Shown: one piece after another, positions 7,961 through 15,373 of the stretch
How positions within the stretch are numbered: the stretch's first letter is position 1
Layout: each line of letters begins with the position of its first letter
Source: an uncultured Acidaminococcus sp.
GTDB taxonomy: Bacteria; Bacillota; Negativicutes; Acidaminococcales; Acidaminococcaceae
Reading direction: 5' to 3'
DNA length: 40,089 nucleotides
Assembly (NCBI GenBank): GCA_905213155.1
Contig: CAJMHI010000014.1
Span: 1-40,089, forward strand
Notes under the pieces: generated by a model
Told to the model about the DNA's origin: nothing
The model's database searches: none
Seen by the model: the letters and a program-made list of their open reading frames with translations, nothing else
Translations under genes and position numbers: made by a program

Positions 7961-8296
7961 TGAGTGCGCAGTAAGCCGAGTTCTGTCGAGAACCACCATT
8001 TATCTAGTCCTGGAATTGCTCCCAGGCTCCAGCGACACTACCCGGAAGGTTGGCGGGCCGCTTCATCCCTTCCCTATTTGGTCTTGCTCCGGATGGGGTT
8101 TGCCAAGCCGGCCGGTCACCCGGCCGCTGGTGCGCTCTTACCGCACCGTTTCATCCTTACCGCAAAAGCGGCGGTTTGTTTTCTGTGGTACTTTCCTTAA
8201 GGTCACCCTCACTGGACGTTATCCAGCATCCTGCCCTGTGGAGCTCGGACTTTCCTCGTCAGCCGAAAAGCTGCCGCGATGGTTTTTCTGCACTCA
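7961..8296 (-). ncRNA. rnpB: RNase P RNA (bacterial type A)
   Basis: The minus strand shows the universal core GAGGAAAGTCCGAGCTCC (P4 5' side) near the 5' end, ACAGGG and GGTAAGGATGAAACGG-type segments, the GGTAAGAG motif and the 3' core ending GACAGAACTCGGCTTACT. P1 is formed by GAGTGC at the 5' end (8290-8295) and GCACTC at the 3' end (7962-7967). The length of about 336 bases suits the family. It is the catalytic subunit that trims tRNA 5' leaders. Short open frames across it on the plus strand are meaningless. Confidence 0.95.
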
Positions 8297-8304
8297 TGTT
8301 TTTT

Positions 8305-8334
8305 ACAATACCATATACCAAGACATCCCGTCAA
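8305..8334 (-). promoter_or_regulatory. Promoter of rnpB
   Basis: Minus-strand TTGACG (8329-8334), 18 bases, TATTGT (8305-8310) with TGG before it. The -35 includes the TGA stop of yhaM. The predicted start of transcription agrees with the P1 5' strand. Confidence 0.6.
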
Positions 8335-9254
8335 GCATTGTATAAAAAGCGCTGTAACATTTTGTCGTATTCCCAGTGATTCTTTGTCTGTTTCTCCTGG
8401 AATTGGTTCATAATGGAATCTACTTCGTCTGCATAATGCACCAAAAAGGCTTCTTTTGTAGTACAGACTACGGGAGAGCCTTTTTCATGCTCTCCATGGT
8501 GGGATAACAAAATATGAAGCAGCTGCTGTCGTTTAGGAATCGTCAGTTCCGGAATATGTCGGGCGGTACGATCCACCAACATAGCGCCAATGGCAATATG
8601 TCCTAAAAAGCGCCCTTCCGTGGTATAGGGGAAACCCAAATCTCCGGAAATCTCCCAGAGCTTACCGATATCATGCAGCAGCGCCCCGGCAATGAGCAAG
8701 TCCTGATCTACGCCGCCTACAGCGCTGCCCATAGCAACAGCCAATTTTGTCACGCTCACCGTATGGTGCAACATGCCGCCCACATAAGCATGATGCAGAC
8801 GCATCCCCGCAGGGTTTCGCAAAAACAGCTGATACGTCCGACCGGAAAAGACCGTCTGCAGCAATTTTCGCAAGCCCTCATCCTGAACGCGCCCCACAAA
8901 CGTGTGGAACAGTTCTTCACAGGCTCTCAAATCCACACTGCTACTGGGAAGCAGGATGGATAAATCATCCTCCGGGCCTACCCCGGTTAATTTTTGCACT
9001 ACCACCTGGTAGGCCATGGTTGTGGAATATTTGTTGAGTTCTACTTTACCTCCGATAAGATACGGTGCTGGTTGTTCCAGGTTCCGCAAGCGTCCGATGG
9101 GGCCTTCTTCAAAGCAGATAAAGGGAATGGAGCCGCTATTGTCTTCCAAAAGGCCCTTGGCATAGGGTTTGCCATTGGAAGATGTCCCCACTTTCTGGAG
9201 TCTGACCAGGCAGGGCTGTTCCATGGAATTTCCTAGCTGCAGATCCTTGATCAT
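8331..9254 (-). CDS. yhaM: 3'-5' exoribonuclease YhaM-like (OB fold plus HD domain)
   Basis: The 307-residue product has an N-terminal nucleic-acid-binding OB fold (about 12-95) and a C-terminal HD domain with HH near 165 (GGMLHHTVSV), the metal-binding HD pair in GALLHDIGKLWE, and a later histidine in LLSHHGEHE. This is the YhaM/CBF1 architecture; YhaM is a Mn-dependent 3'-5' exonuclease that trims RNA ends in Bacillus. The ATG at 9254 follows AAAGGAG. It is the last gene of the ptsH-ptsI run and its stop overlaps the rnpB promoter. A different HD phosphohydrolase role is possible but less likely given the OB domain. Confidence 0.85.
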   Translation of the reverse strand: MIKDLQLGNSMEQPCLVRLQKVGTSSNGKPYAKGLLEDNSGSIPFICFEEGPIGRLRNLEQPAPYLIGGKVELNKYSTTMAYQVVVQKLTGVGPEDDLSILLPSSSVDLRACEELFHTFVGRVQDEGLRKLLQTVFSGRTYQLFLRNPAGMRLHHAYVGGMLHHTVSVTKLAVAMGSAVGGVDQDLLIAGALLHDIGKLWEISGDLGFPYTTEGRFLGHIAIGAMLVDRTARHIPELTIPKRQQLLHILLSHHGEHEKGSPVVCTTKEAFLVHYADEVDSIMNQFQEKQTKNHWEYDKMLQRFLYNA

Positions 9255-9266
9255 CCTTATGCTCCT

Positions 9267-10118
9267 TTATACCGTTTGAAGAATCCGTTCTTCTTCTGCC
9301 CGCACCACGGTAAAATGCCGGCCGTCTTCTTTTCCCCACTGGTTCAGCACAGTTTCCAAATGTTCCACTACAGGAAGTTCTGTCAGCTGATGGGTTCCAT
9401 CCACCACGTTCAGGCCCAGGTTAACAGCTTTTTGTGCTACATGGTATTTTACGTCCCCAGTGACAATGGTATCTGCTCCCCTAGCCAAAGCATCTTCCAT
9501 AAAATCGGCCCCGCTGCCACCAATAACAGCGACCCGATACACCGGCTCTTCACCGCCGGCATAGGTCAAATGCGTAGCGCCCAGTGTATCCCGGACTTTT
9601 TTGGCAAAGGCTTTCAGCTTCATCGGCGCATCCAGTACCCCGATACGGGCAAGTCCCTGTTCCGGGCAGCTGGTACGAGGAATTTCTTCTACGTCATGCA
9701 GCCCCAGCTTGTCGCACAACACATCATTCACGCCGCCCTTGGCTGCGTCCAGATTGGTATGGGCTGCATAGACGGCAATCCCATGTTTTACCAATTCATA
9801 CAAAATATCCATTTTGGTATCCGTTACTGCCAACGTTTTTGGCAAATGGAAATAAAATGGATGATGGGTCACGATCAAATCACATTCCTCCGCAATGGCC
9901 TGTTCCGCCACTTCCGGCATCAGATCCAACGCCACCATAATTTTATGCACATGAGCGCTCAGGTACCCCAGCAAAAGGCCGGGATTATCCCACTCCTCTG
10001 CATAGCGAACTGGGGCTACCTTGTCCATGAACACACACAGGTCCTCAATGGTCGTTTCTTTGCCCTCATGGGCTTCCACTGCCAGTTCTTCTTTTTTAGA
10101 ATGTTTATGTTCTGCCAT
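9267..10118 (-). CDS. Nif3-like dinuclear metal centre protein (YqfO/YbgI family)
   Basis: The 283-residue protein has the Nif3 metal ligands: VTHHPFYFH (two His), AAHTNLDAAKGGVND (His and Asp) and the C-terminal GTHQLTELPVVEHLE (His and Glu). Family members assemble as hexameric toroids with two metals per subunit; proposed activities include GTP cyclohydrolase I type 2, but the physiological reaction is not settled. This copy lacks the roughly 100-residue central insertion of Bacillus YqfO and has a charged N-terminal extension of about 25 residues. It overlaps trmK by 14 bases, a pairing common in Firmicutes, so a shared operon is clear. Confidence 0.9.
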   Translation of the reverse strand: MAEHKHSKKEELAVEAHEGKETTIEDLCVFMDKVAPVRYAEEWDNPGLLLGYLSAHVHKIMVALDLMPEVAEQAIAEECDLIVTHHPFYFHLPKTLAVTDTKMDILYELVKHGIAVYAAHTNLDAAKGGVNDVLCDKLGLHDVEEIPRTSCPEQGLARIGVLDAPMKLKAFAKKVRDTLGATHLTYAGGEEPVYRVAVIGGSGADFMEDALARGADTIVTGDVKYHVAQKAVNLGLNVVDGTHQLTELPVVEHLETVLNQWGKEDGRHFTVVRAEEERILQTV

Positions 10119-10806
10119 TCTGTAAAGCCTCCCATTGTTTTAATTGCGCACACGCTTTTTCATAAGAAAGGGACCGCCGGGCCTCTTCACTTTTTTCCAT
10201 GCCCCGCAGCTGCCTTTTTATTTTTTCGATATGTTCTTGTAAAAGCCGCCCCAAAAGCGGATGTTGCCGCTCTACCAGATCCGCCCCCACCGTATAGCAC
10301 GGAGACGGATATTGCCATCCCGGATGCGGACACAGGTGCAAAATCTCATACAAGCGGCCAGCTTCCTCTGCCAACTCTTCCCGGCAGATTTCCCAGCCAT
10401 TATCCTCCGCCCAATGCCGCAGTTTCTCGCTTTCATTCTGCGGCTGCAAAACCAAATGCCGACAGGACGCATCCTGCCAGATTTCCGGGGACGCGGCAAG
10501 GATATTCCGCATGGTCCCGGCCCCCATCCCTGCCATGACAATGACCTCTGCCTCGCCAGGCTGCAAAATCGTAAGCCCGCTGCCTTGCCGCACAGTGATT
10601 TGATGTTCCAAATGATAGGACTTTATTGTTCTTCGTGCCGCTTCACAGGGGCCGGGCACGACATCCCCTGCAATGGCTTTTTGTATTTTACCTTCCAGCA
10701 CAAGAAATACCGGGAGATAGGCGTGATCCGTTCCGATATCTGCCAGCGCAGTACAGGCTGGGCATAGTGCCGCCACCATTTTTAGCCGAGAACCGATATG
10801 CATCAC
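10105..10806 (-). CDS. trmK: tRNA (adenine-22-N1)-methyltransferase
   Basis: The 233-residue product matches the TrmK/YqfN class I SAM-dependent methyltransferase that makes m1A22 in tRNA. The SAM-binding motif ADIGTDHAYLP is at about residues 22-32 and the catalytic-site segment VIVMAGMGAGTMRNIL lies near 88-103. Its C-terminal helical extension (about 165-233) is the coiled-coil part seen in the family. It overlaps the upstream kinase-fold gene by 4 bases and the Nif3-like gene by 14, so it is translationally coupled on both sides. Confidence 0.9.
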   Translation of the reverse strand: MMHIGSRLKMVAALCPACTALADIGTDHAYLPVFLVLEGKIQKAIAGDVVPGPCEAARRTIKSYHLEHQITVRQGSGLTILQPGEAEVIVMAGMGAGTMRNILAASPEIWQDASCRHLVLQPQNESEKLRHWAEDNGWEICREELAEEAGRLYEILHLCPHPGWQYPSPCYTVGADLVERQHPLLGRLLQEHIEKIKRQLRGMEKSEEARRSLSYEKACAQLKQWEALQNGRT

Positions 10807-11534
10807 GCATCCTCCCGGAGCGAAAGGATATAGTTACGGGTATCATCCAGGCTATCCACATCTTTCCAGTGAAAAATACGCAGCTTGGCGCATAGAGAAA
10901 AAGCTGTGGCATAGCGCTGCAATAGCTGCCAGGCCTGGCAGAGAATTTCCCGTCCTACAGCCGACTTCAAATAATTTTGCACCGCTGCATCCAGAAGTGT
11001 TTTTTCCTTCCAGCCTTCCCGAAAACAGCTGTGAATAAATAAAATCAAATCCAGTACCCGGGGATCCGCTTTGATAAACCGTTTTTCATTTTCCCAGTCC
11101 AAAAACGTAATCTTGTCCGTCTCTTTGTCGTAGGCAATATCCCGCAATGCCGGACGTCCATGGTGAAGCCCCTCCGTATGAAGCTGTGCCAGAGCCATCC
11201 CGGCCTTGGCAAAAGCCTTTTCACGGCACTCCGCCCAGGGCGCTTCCTTGGCTACACCCTGCAATGTCTTTCCTACAGCTTTCATAACAAAATAATCGTC
11301 TGCCAGTAGTACAATTTCCGGTGCCAGGGGAAAGTACTGGTTTACGGTGGAAATCTTCACGACTTCACACCAAAAGGCAGCATCCACACTGCTTTTGGCA
11401 AAAGCATTCCGGTGGTTTCCCATACGCCGTTTAATAAAATAGGTCTGCTGCTGATAGGACAAGGATACTACCCGCTTATCCGGGTTTTCCGCAATACATG
11501 CGTCCACTGCTTTTTTTAATTCCGTATTGATCAT
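10803..11534 (-). CDS. Small kinase-fold protein (WaaP/RIO/Bud32-like superfamily)
   Basis: I do not recognise a named family with certainty. The 243-residue protein has a kinase-like plan: a possible ATP lysine region (YFIKRRMGN, about 32-40), a segment LHTEGLHHGRPALRDIAYD (about 114-132) resembling the catalytic loop of lipopolysaccharide and small-molecule kinases, and FLDWEN (about 140-145) in place of DFG. In the loop, HGRP replaces the usual HGD, so the catalytic aspartate is either displaced into the following RD or absent. It lies 9 bases after ptsI and overlaps trmK, hence in the ptsHI operon. Substrate and activity are unknown; a pseudokinase is possible. Confidence 0.6.
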   Translation of the reverse strand: MINTELKKAVDACIAENPDKRVVSLSYQQQTYFIKRRMGNHRNAFAKSSVDAAFWCEVVKISTVNQYFPLAPEIVLLADDYFVMKAVGKTLQGVAKEAPWAECREKAFAKAGMALAQLHTEGLHHGRPALRDIAYDKETDKITFLDWENEKRFIKADPRVLDLILFIHSCFREGWKEKTLLDAAVQNYLKSAVGREILCQAWQLLQRYATAFSLCAKLRIFHWKDVDSLDDTRNYILSLREDA

Positions 11535-11543
11535 AGACTTTTT

Positions 11544-13175
11544 TCAACCTGGCAATGTGCTGATCAGTTTCCGGCTGGGCAAAATTTTTCCTGGAGACAT
11601 ACTCAGCTCATCCACTCCCATGGACAAAAAATAAGGAATAAGGTCCGGATCTGCTGCAGATTCCCCGCAGATACCCACCCAGCAGCCATATTTATGACCG
11701 TTTTGGATCGTCAGCTGAATGAGCCGCAAGATAGCTTTATGCCCTGGATTGGCTATTTCTTCCAGAGCAGCATTTTGCCGGTCCACCGCCAGGGTATATT
11801 GCAACAGGTCGTTGGTTCCAATACTGAAAAAGTCCACTTCCTGGGCTAAGTCATCAGAAATAAGCGCCGCTGCCGGGGTTTCCACCATAATCCCCACTTC
11901 CATTTCCGTGTTATAAGGAATCCCTTCCTGCTGCAATTTAATCCGGGTGGCTTCCAATAGTTCCTTGGCAGCCCGCACTTCCTCCACGGAAGTAATCATA
12001 GGGAACATAATCCCCATATTCCCGAAAGCACTGGCGCGCAAAATCGCCCGCAGTTGCGTATAAAAAATTTCTGGCCGTTTCAGGCAGATGCGGATCGCAC
12101 GAAAGCCCAGTGCCGGGTTTTCTTCCTCAGGTAAATGAAAGTAATCAACTTTCTTATCGGCCCCAATATCCAGCGTGCGGATAATCAGCTTTCTCCCCTT
12201 TAGTGCGCGGGCAGCTGCAGCATAGGCCTGGAACAGATCTTCTTCCGTAGGATATGCATCCCTGCCCAGATACAGGAATTCGCTGCGGAAAAGGCCTACG
12301 CCTTCCCCGTCATTAGCAAGCACAGCGGCAATATCTTCCGGCTGTCCAATATTCCCATATAAGGCAATCTGCCGTCCCTGCGCAGTTACCGTGGCCCGTC
12401 CCCGGTAGATCTCCAGTGCGTCTTGCTGAGCACGGAGTCTGTTTTCCTTTTCTTTTAGCTGCAATACGGTGTCCTGGTCAGGTTCCATATAAAAGCTGCC
12501 TGTTTCGCCATCCAAGGCCCCCACCTTTCCATTCCACGTAGCAGAAAGAGGCAATCCCGTATTGACGATAGCCGGGATTTTCATTGTCCGGGCCAGAATC
12601 GCCGTATGAGAATTGCCACTGCCGCCACTGGTTACAAATCCCAGGACGTTTTCCTTATTCAGTTGTAAGGTTTCGCTGGGTGTAAGATCTTCTGCACAAA
12701 TAATAGAAGGACTGGTGAGCTGATCCCACCAGTTTTCCTGATGCTGCCGCAAGGCTTGTTCCAATTGCCCACAGATATCCCGTACATCCGTACCACGGGC
12801 CTGCATATAGGCATCATCCATGCTCTCCAGCATAGCGGCAAATTCCTCGCCTGCCTGTTGTACGGCCTCTTCTGCAGGCAGTGGAGAAGCTCCTGTGATA
12901 AGGTCTGTAATTTGTTCGGTAAGGTCCGGATCCTGCACCATCAACTGGTGCACATCAAAAATTGCTGCAGCTTCTTCTCCTGCTTCCGTCAGGGCTTTTT
13001 CCTTCAGCGTCTCCAGTAGTGCCACTACATCCTGTTGGGCCGTATAAAATCGTTCCAATTCTTGCTGGGGTGAAAGTACAGTCTTTTTTTCGGCAGTCTT
13101 CTGCTCTGCTGGTTTGACCAGGATCGGGCCCACCGCAATACCGGCAGAAGCTCCTTTACCCTTTACCAGATCCAT
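11544..13175 (-). CDS. ptsI: Phosphoenolpyruvate-protein phosphotransferase (PTS enzyme I)
   Basis: Enzyme I takes phosphate from PEP and passes it to HPr. The 543-residue protein has the N-terminal HPr-binding and phosphohistidine domains, with the active histidine in GGSGNSHTAILAR (about 187), and the C-terminal PEP-binding barrel with RSEFLYLG, EENPALGFRAIR, EVGIMVETPAA, QYTLAVDRQN and GICGESA, which carries the catalytic cysteine. It begins 9 bases after ptsH with AAGGGGG as ribosome site. The length is slightly below the usual 570. No PTS permease (EII) gene is in the window, so the sugar cannot be named. Confidence 0.95.
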   Translation of the reverse strand: MDLVKGKGASAGIAVGPILVKPAEQKTAEKKTVLSPQQELERFYTAQQDVVALLETLKEKALTEAGEEAAAIFDVHQLMVQDPDLTEQITDLITGASPLPAEEAVQQAGEEFAAMLESMDDAYMQARGTDVRDICGQLEQALRQHQENWWDQLTSPSIICAEDLTPSETLQLNKENVLGFVTSGGSGNSHTAILARTMKIPAIVNTGLPLSATWNGKVGALDGETGSFYMEPDQDTVLQLKEKENRLRAQQDALEIYRGRATVTAQGRQIALYGNIGQPEDIAAVLANDGEGVGLFRSEFLYLGRDAYPTEEDLFQAYAAAARALKGRKLIIRTLDIGADKKVDYFHLPEEENPALGFRAIRICLKRPEIFYTQLRAILRASAFGNMGIMFPMITSVEEVRAAKELLEATRIKLQQEGIPYNTEMEVGIMVETPAAALISDDLAQEVDFFSIGTNDLLQYTLAVDRQNAALEEIANPGHKAILRLIQLTIQNGHKYGCWVGICGESAADPDLIPYFLSMGVDELSMSPGKILPSRKLISTLPG

Positions 13176-13184
13176 GGCGCCCCC

Positions 13185-13442
13185 TTACAGATTCTCTTTC
13201 AGGAATGCTTCTACGGCAGCTGCCGCTTCTTTTTCGTCCGGGCCTTCCACCGTCACGGTAATCTCCATGCCAGCCTTAATCCCCATAGCCATTACCGTGA
13301 AAATCCGTTTCAAATCCCCTGTTTTGCCATTGCCTTCCACCTTGCAGGCAGATTTAAATTGGGCTGCCGTCTTCACCAAAGCGCCGGCTGGCCGGGCATG
13401 AATACCTTGTGGATCCTGAATGGTATATGACAAGCGAATCAT
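13185..13442 (-). CDS. ptsH: Phosphocarrier protein HPr lacking the regulatory Ser46
   Basis: The 85-residue protein is full length, with the phosphoryl-accepting His15 in GIHARPAG and Arg17 intact, so transfer from enzyme I to sugar permeases should work. Aligned by position with Bacillus HPr (GNGKTGDLKRIFTVMAMG against YNGKTVNLKSIMGVMSLG), residue 46 is arginine instead of the serine that HPr kinase phosphorylates for CcpA-dependent catabolite repression. It is the first gene of the ptsHI operon, with an AAAGGAGG ribosome site and a promoter about 60 bases upstream. Confidence 0.95.
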   Translation of the reverse strand: MIRLSYTIQDPQGIHARPAGALVKTAAQFKSACKVEGNGKTGDLKRIFTVMAMGIKAGMEITVTVEGPDEKEAAAAVEAFLKENL

Positions 13443-13501
13443 ATCTCGTATCCTCCTTTGTACAACTTATCCTTATTTAGAACAACGATTCCGCTTGTTT
13501 T

Positions 13502-13510
13502 ATTATACCA
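13502..13510 (-). promoter_or_regulatory. Extended -10 promoter of ptsHI
   Basis: Minus-strand TGGTATAAT (13502-13510) just after the hgdC stop codon. No good -35 is visible, as expected for an extended -10 promoter. Confidence 0.6.
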
Positions 13511-13524
13511 TAGAACCTGTCGCT

Positions 13525-14316
13525 TTAATTTTTCTTTTTCAATGCTTGCCGATATGCATAGAGTGCAGCCCCTAATGCACCATTATATTGTGCCAGGGGG
13601 GAAGTGAGAATTTTGACGCCCAAGCCTTCTTCCAATGCTTCCCGCACGCCATAGTTTTGGGCCACACCGCCTGTCATAACCACATCCGGCACGACACCCA
13701 CCCGGTGAGCCAGGCCAATGACGCGGCTGGCAACGGAACGGTGTACACCCGCAATAATATCTTCTTTGCTGACGCCTTGGGATAGCTGGCTGATAACTTC
13801 ACTTTCCGCAAAAACAGTACACGTAGAACTGATGGAAACCCGTTTTTGGGACAGTCCGCCCAGCCGTGCCAGATCCTGCACCTTAACTTCCAGAATGCTC
13901 GCCATTACATCCAGGAAGCGCCCCGTTCCGGCAGCGCATTTATCATTCATCTGAAAATTGGTCATCGTCCCATTTTCCACGTGGATTACTTTCACATCCT
14001 GGCCGCCAATATCAATAACCGTATGCACCTTGGGCCAAATAAAGCTGGCGCCCATGGCGTGACAGGAGAGTTCGCTCATCTGTTTTTCCGCAATCCCCTC
14101 CAGGGAATTACGGCCATAACCAGTCGCCAAGGTAAAATCCATCTCTTCCCGCTTCATCTGTGCATTTTTCAGCACCTCTTCAATAGAACGGGCAGGGCCG
14201 CTGGTCCCTGTACCTACATCCACCAGAGATTTGGCAACAATATCCTTCCCATCTTTCAAAATAACGCATTTAGAAGCCGTTGATCCTACATCAATACCCA
14301 ATGTGTATATGCTCAT
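13525..14316 (-). CDS. hgdC: 2-hydroxyglutaryl-CoA dehydratase activator (component A)
   Basis: Component A is an ATP-dependent [4Fe-4S] homodimer that injects one electron into 2-hydroxyglutaryl-CoA dehydratase, starting ketyl-radical dehydration. The 263-residue product has the ASKHA ATPase motifs (GIDVGSTASK, VIDIGGQD, MTGGVAQN) and cysteines at 127 (NDKCAAGTG) and 166 (SSTCTVFAE), the numbers known for the A. fermentans cluster ligands. The start at 14316 is chosen for its CGAGGAG site and match to the family N-terminus (MSIYTLGIDVG); an upstream in-frame codon would add 30 unlikely residues. The dehydratase subunits hgdA/hgdB are not adjacent: ptsH follows and a GntR gene precedes. Activation of a different 2-hydroxyacyl-CoA dehydratase is possible. 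Confidence 0.92.
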   Translation of the reverse strand: MSIYTLGIDVGSTASKCVILKDGKDIVAKSLVDVGTGTSGPARSIEEVLKNAQMKREEMDFTLATGYGRNSLEGIAEKQMSELSCHAMGASFIWPKVHTVIDIGGQDVKVIHVENGTMTNFQMNDKCAAGTGRFLDVMASILEVKVQDLARLGGLSQKRVSISSTCTVFAESEVISQLSQGVSKEDIIAGVHRSVASRVIGLAHRVGVVPDVVMTGGVAQNYGVREALEEGLGVKILTSPLAQYNGALGAALYAYRQALKKKN

Positions 14317-14364
14317 GATTGTTCTCCTCGTTTTCCCCGAAAACTGTTCGCTTTTTTTGCTCCT

Positions 14365-14407
14365 ACTATAGCATAGGCACCCTTTTTTAGTACGTTGTTC
14401 TAACAAC
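14365..14407 (-). promoter_or_regulatory. Promoter of hgdC with upstream palindrome
   Basis: Minus-strand TATAGT (14365-14370) preceded by TGC is an extended -10; the -35 is poor. A perfect inverted repeat GTTGTT-ct-AACAAC (14394-14407) lies upstream of the -35 and could bind an activator, which would fit the weak promoter. Confidence 0.5.
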
Positions 14408-14424
14408 AGATAACAAAGTAAAAA

Positions 14425-14466
14425 GCAAAAATCCCCCGCCAGCGTAAATATGACAGCGAGGGGATT
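14425..14466 (-). terminator. Terminator of the GntR-family gene
   Basis: Minus-strand AATCCCC (14460-14466) pairs with GGGGATT (14430-14436), continued by a CGC/GCG inner stem, and is followed by TTTTGCTTTTT. Confidence 0.8.
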
Positions 14467-14484
14467 CTAAGAAAGCTGTTTTAT

Positions 14485-15132
14485 TTAATTGGAAAGGATA
14501 CTGACCGCTTTGGAGATTGAAACATGCTGCCGCGCTTCATTGGCTGCTTCCGTGATATGTTTGGATAGTAAGGCGTTCAAGATAGCCAGATGCTCAGCAC
14601 GAATGGTTTCCAGACTATTATTGAATAAGGCCATGTACCAGAATCGTTGGGATTTATAGATCAATTCGGAACAAAAACGGATCAGATGGGGATTTTGAGA
14701 CAAATGCACCAACTGGATATGGAACTCCGTATCCTGTTTTAAAAAGCTCATATATGCATCCTTGCTGTCCGTGGCGGTAGGGATATTTTCCCATTGTGTT
14801 TTCAAAGCTTCCAGTTCCTGGCGATGGGCATCAATATTCTGGGATGTAAGATTGGATATGATAGCGATCTCGTTCAAGCTGCGTGCTTCGTAGATATATT
14901 CCAGGTCTTTAAGAGAAATGGGTGATACGACAGTCTTCTTTCGTGGCACAATGGTAACATAATTTTCATATTGCAGTTCCAATAGCGCTTCCCGCACGGG
15001 CGTTTTACTGATTTTCAGATGGGCTGCAATTTCATCGGCCTGAATAGTAGCTCCAGGAGGAATAGCACAGGTAATGATTTGTTCTTTTATATAATTAAGA
15101 GCCAAAATCTTATTATCTTTATTGCCAGGCAA
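14485..15132 (-). CDS. GntR-family transcriptional regulator with FCD domain
   Basis: The 215-residue protein has an N-terminal winged helix (DEIAAHLKISKTPVREALLEL, about 27-47) and an all-helical FCD domain (about 75-205) with potential metal/ligand residues DTEFH, AEH and RQH. Such regulators usually sense an organic acid or sugar acid. The start is TTG at 15132, eight bases after GGAGGGG. It is divergent from the four-gene isomerase/oxidoreductase operon across a region with palindromes between and inside the two promoters, so repression of that operon and of itself is the likely role. It could also act on hgdC downstream, though a terminator separates them. Confidence 0.9.
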   Translation of the reverse strand: MPGNKDNKILALNYIKEQIITCAIPPGATIQADEIAAHLKISKTPVREALLELQYENYVTIVPRKKTVVSPISLKDLEYIYEARSLNEIAIISNLTSQNIDAHRQELEALKTQWENIPTATDSKDAYMSFLKQDTEFHIQLVHLSQNPHLIRFCSELIYKSQRFWYMALFNNSLETIRAEHLAILNALLSKHITEAANEARQHVSISKAVSILSN

Positions 15133-15148
15133 TCCAACCCCTCCTTTT

Positions 15149-15163
15149 TACTATATTTTAGTA
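15149..15163. promoter_or_regulatory. Inverted repeat over the gntR transcription start
   Basis: TACTA-tattt-TAGTA, a 5-bp-arm palindrome at the predicted transcription start of the GntR gene; candidate autoregulatory operator. Confidence 0.4.
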
Positions 15164-15165
15164 AT

Positions 15166-15194
15166 ATTATACTTTTTGTAATAAGCAAAGTCAA
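15166..15194 (-). promoter_or_regulatory. Promoter of the GntR-family gene
   Basis: Minus-strand TTGACT (15189-15194), 17 bases, TATAAT (15166-15171): near-consensus. The plus strand of the spacer carries TGTAATA (15177-15183), a half-site also found in the palindrome at 15281. Confidence 0.8.
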
Positions 15195-15280
15195 ACATGT
15201 ATCACTCAGCCAATAATTTAATATAAAATATATCACAAATTTGAGTTTTATATTTCAATAATAAATTATTCCTGTATTTT

Positions 15281-15298
15281 ATGTAATATATATTACAT
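15281..15298. promoter_or_regulatory. Perfect 18-bp palindrome in the divergent regulatory region
   Basis: ATGTAATATATATTACAT is a perfect palindrome midway between the two divergent promoters. The rest of 15133-15441 is AT-rich and contains the two promoters, a TGATA-t-TATCA repeat (15305-15315) and no gene. Confidence 0.55.
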
Positions 15299-15344
15299 AC
15301 ACAGTGATATTATCAGCAATTTTTAGAATAAATTAAATTCGCAA

Positions 15345-15373
15345 TTGACTTTTGTGATATTTTACAATAGAAT
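15345..15373 (+). promoter_or_regulatory. Promoter of the four-gene isomerase/oxidoreductase operon
   Basis: TTGACT (15345-15350), 17 bases, TAGAAT (15368-15373). The spacer contains the imperfect palindrome TTGTGATATTTTACAA (15352-15367), so a repressor bound there would block polymerase directly. Confidence 0.8.

Noticed and set aside
7941..8379. Overlapping plus-strand open frames of 78-134 residues
   Set aside because: They cross the RNase P RNA gene, whose conserved structure fully explains the sequence.
9276..10538. 420-residue open frame on the plus strand
   Set aside because: It is antisense to the Nif3-like gene and trmK, has a low-complexity proline-rich end and no ribosome site; a mirror of real codon use.
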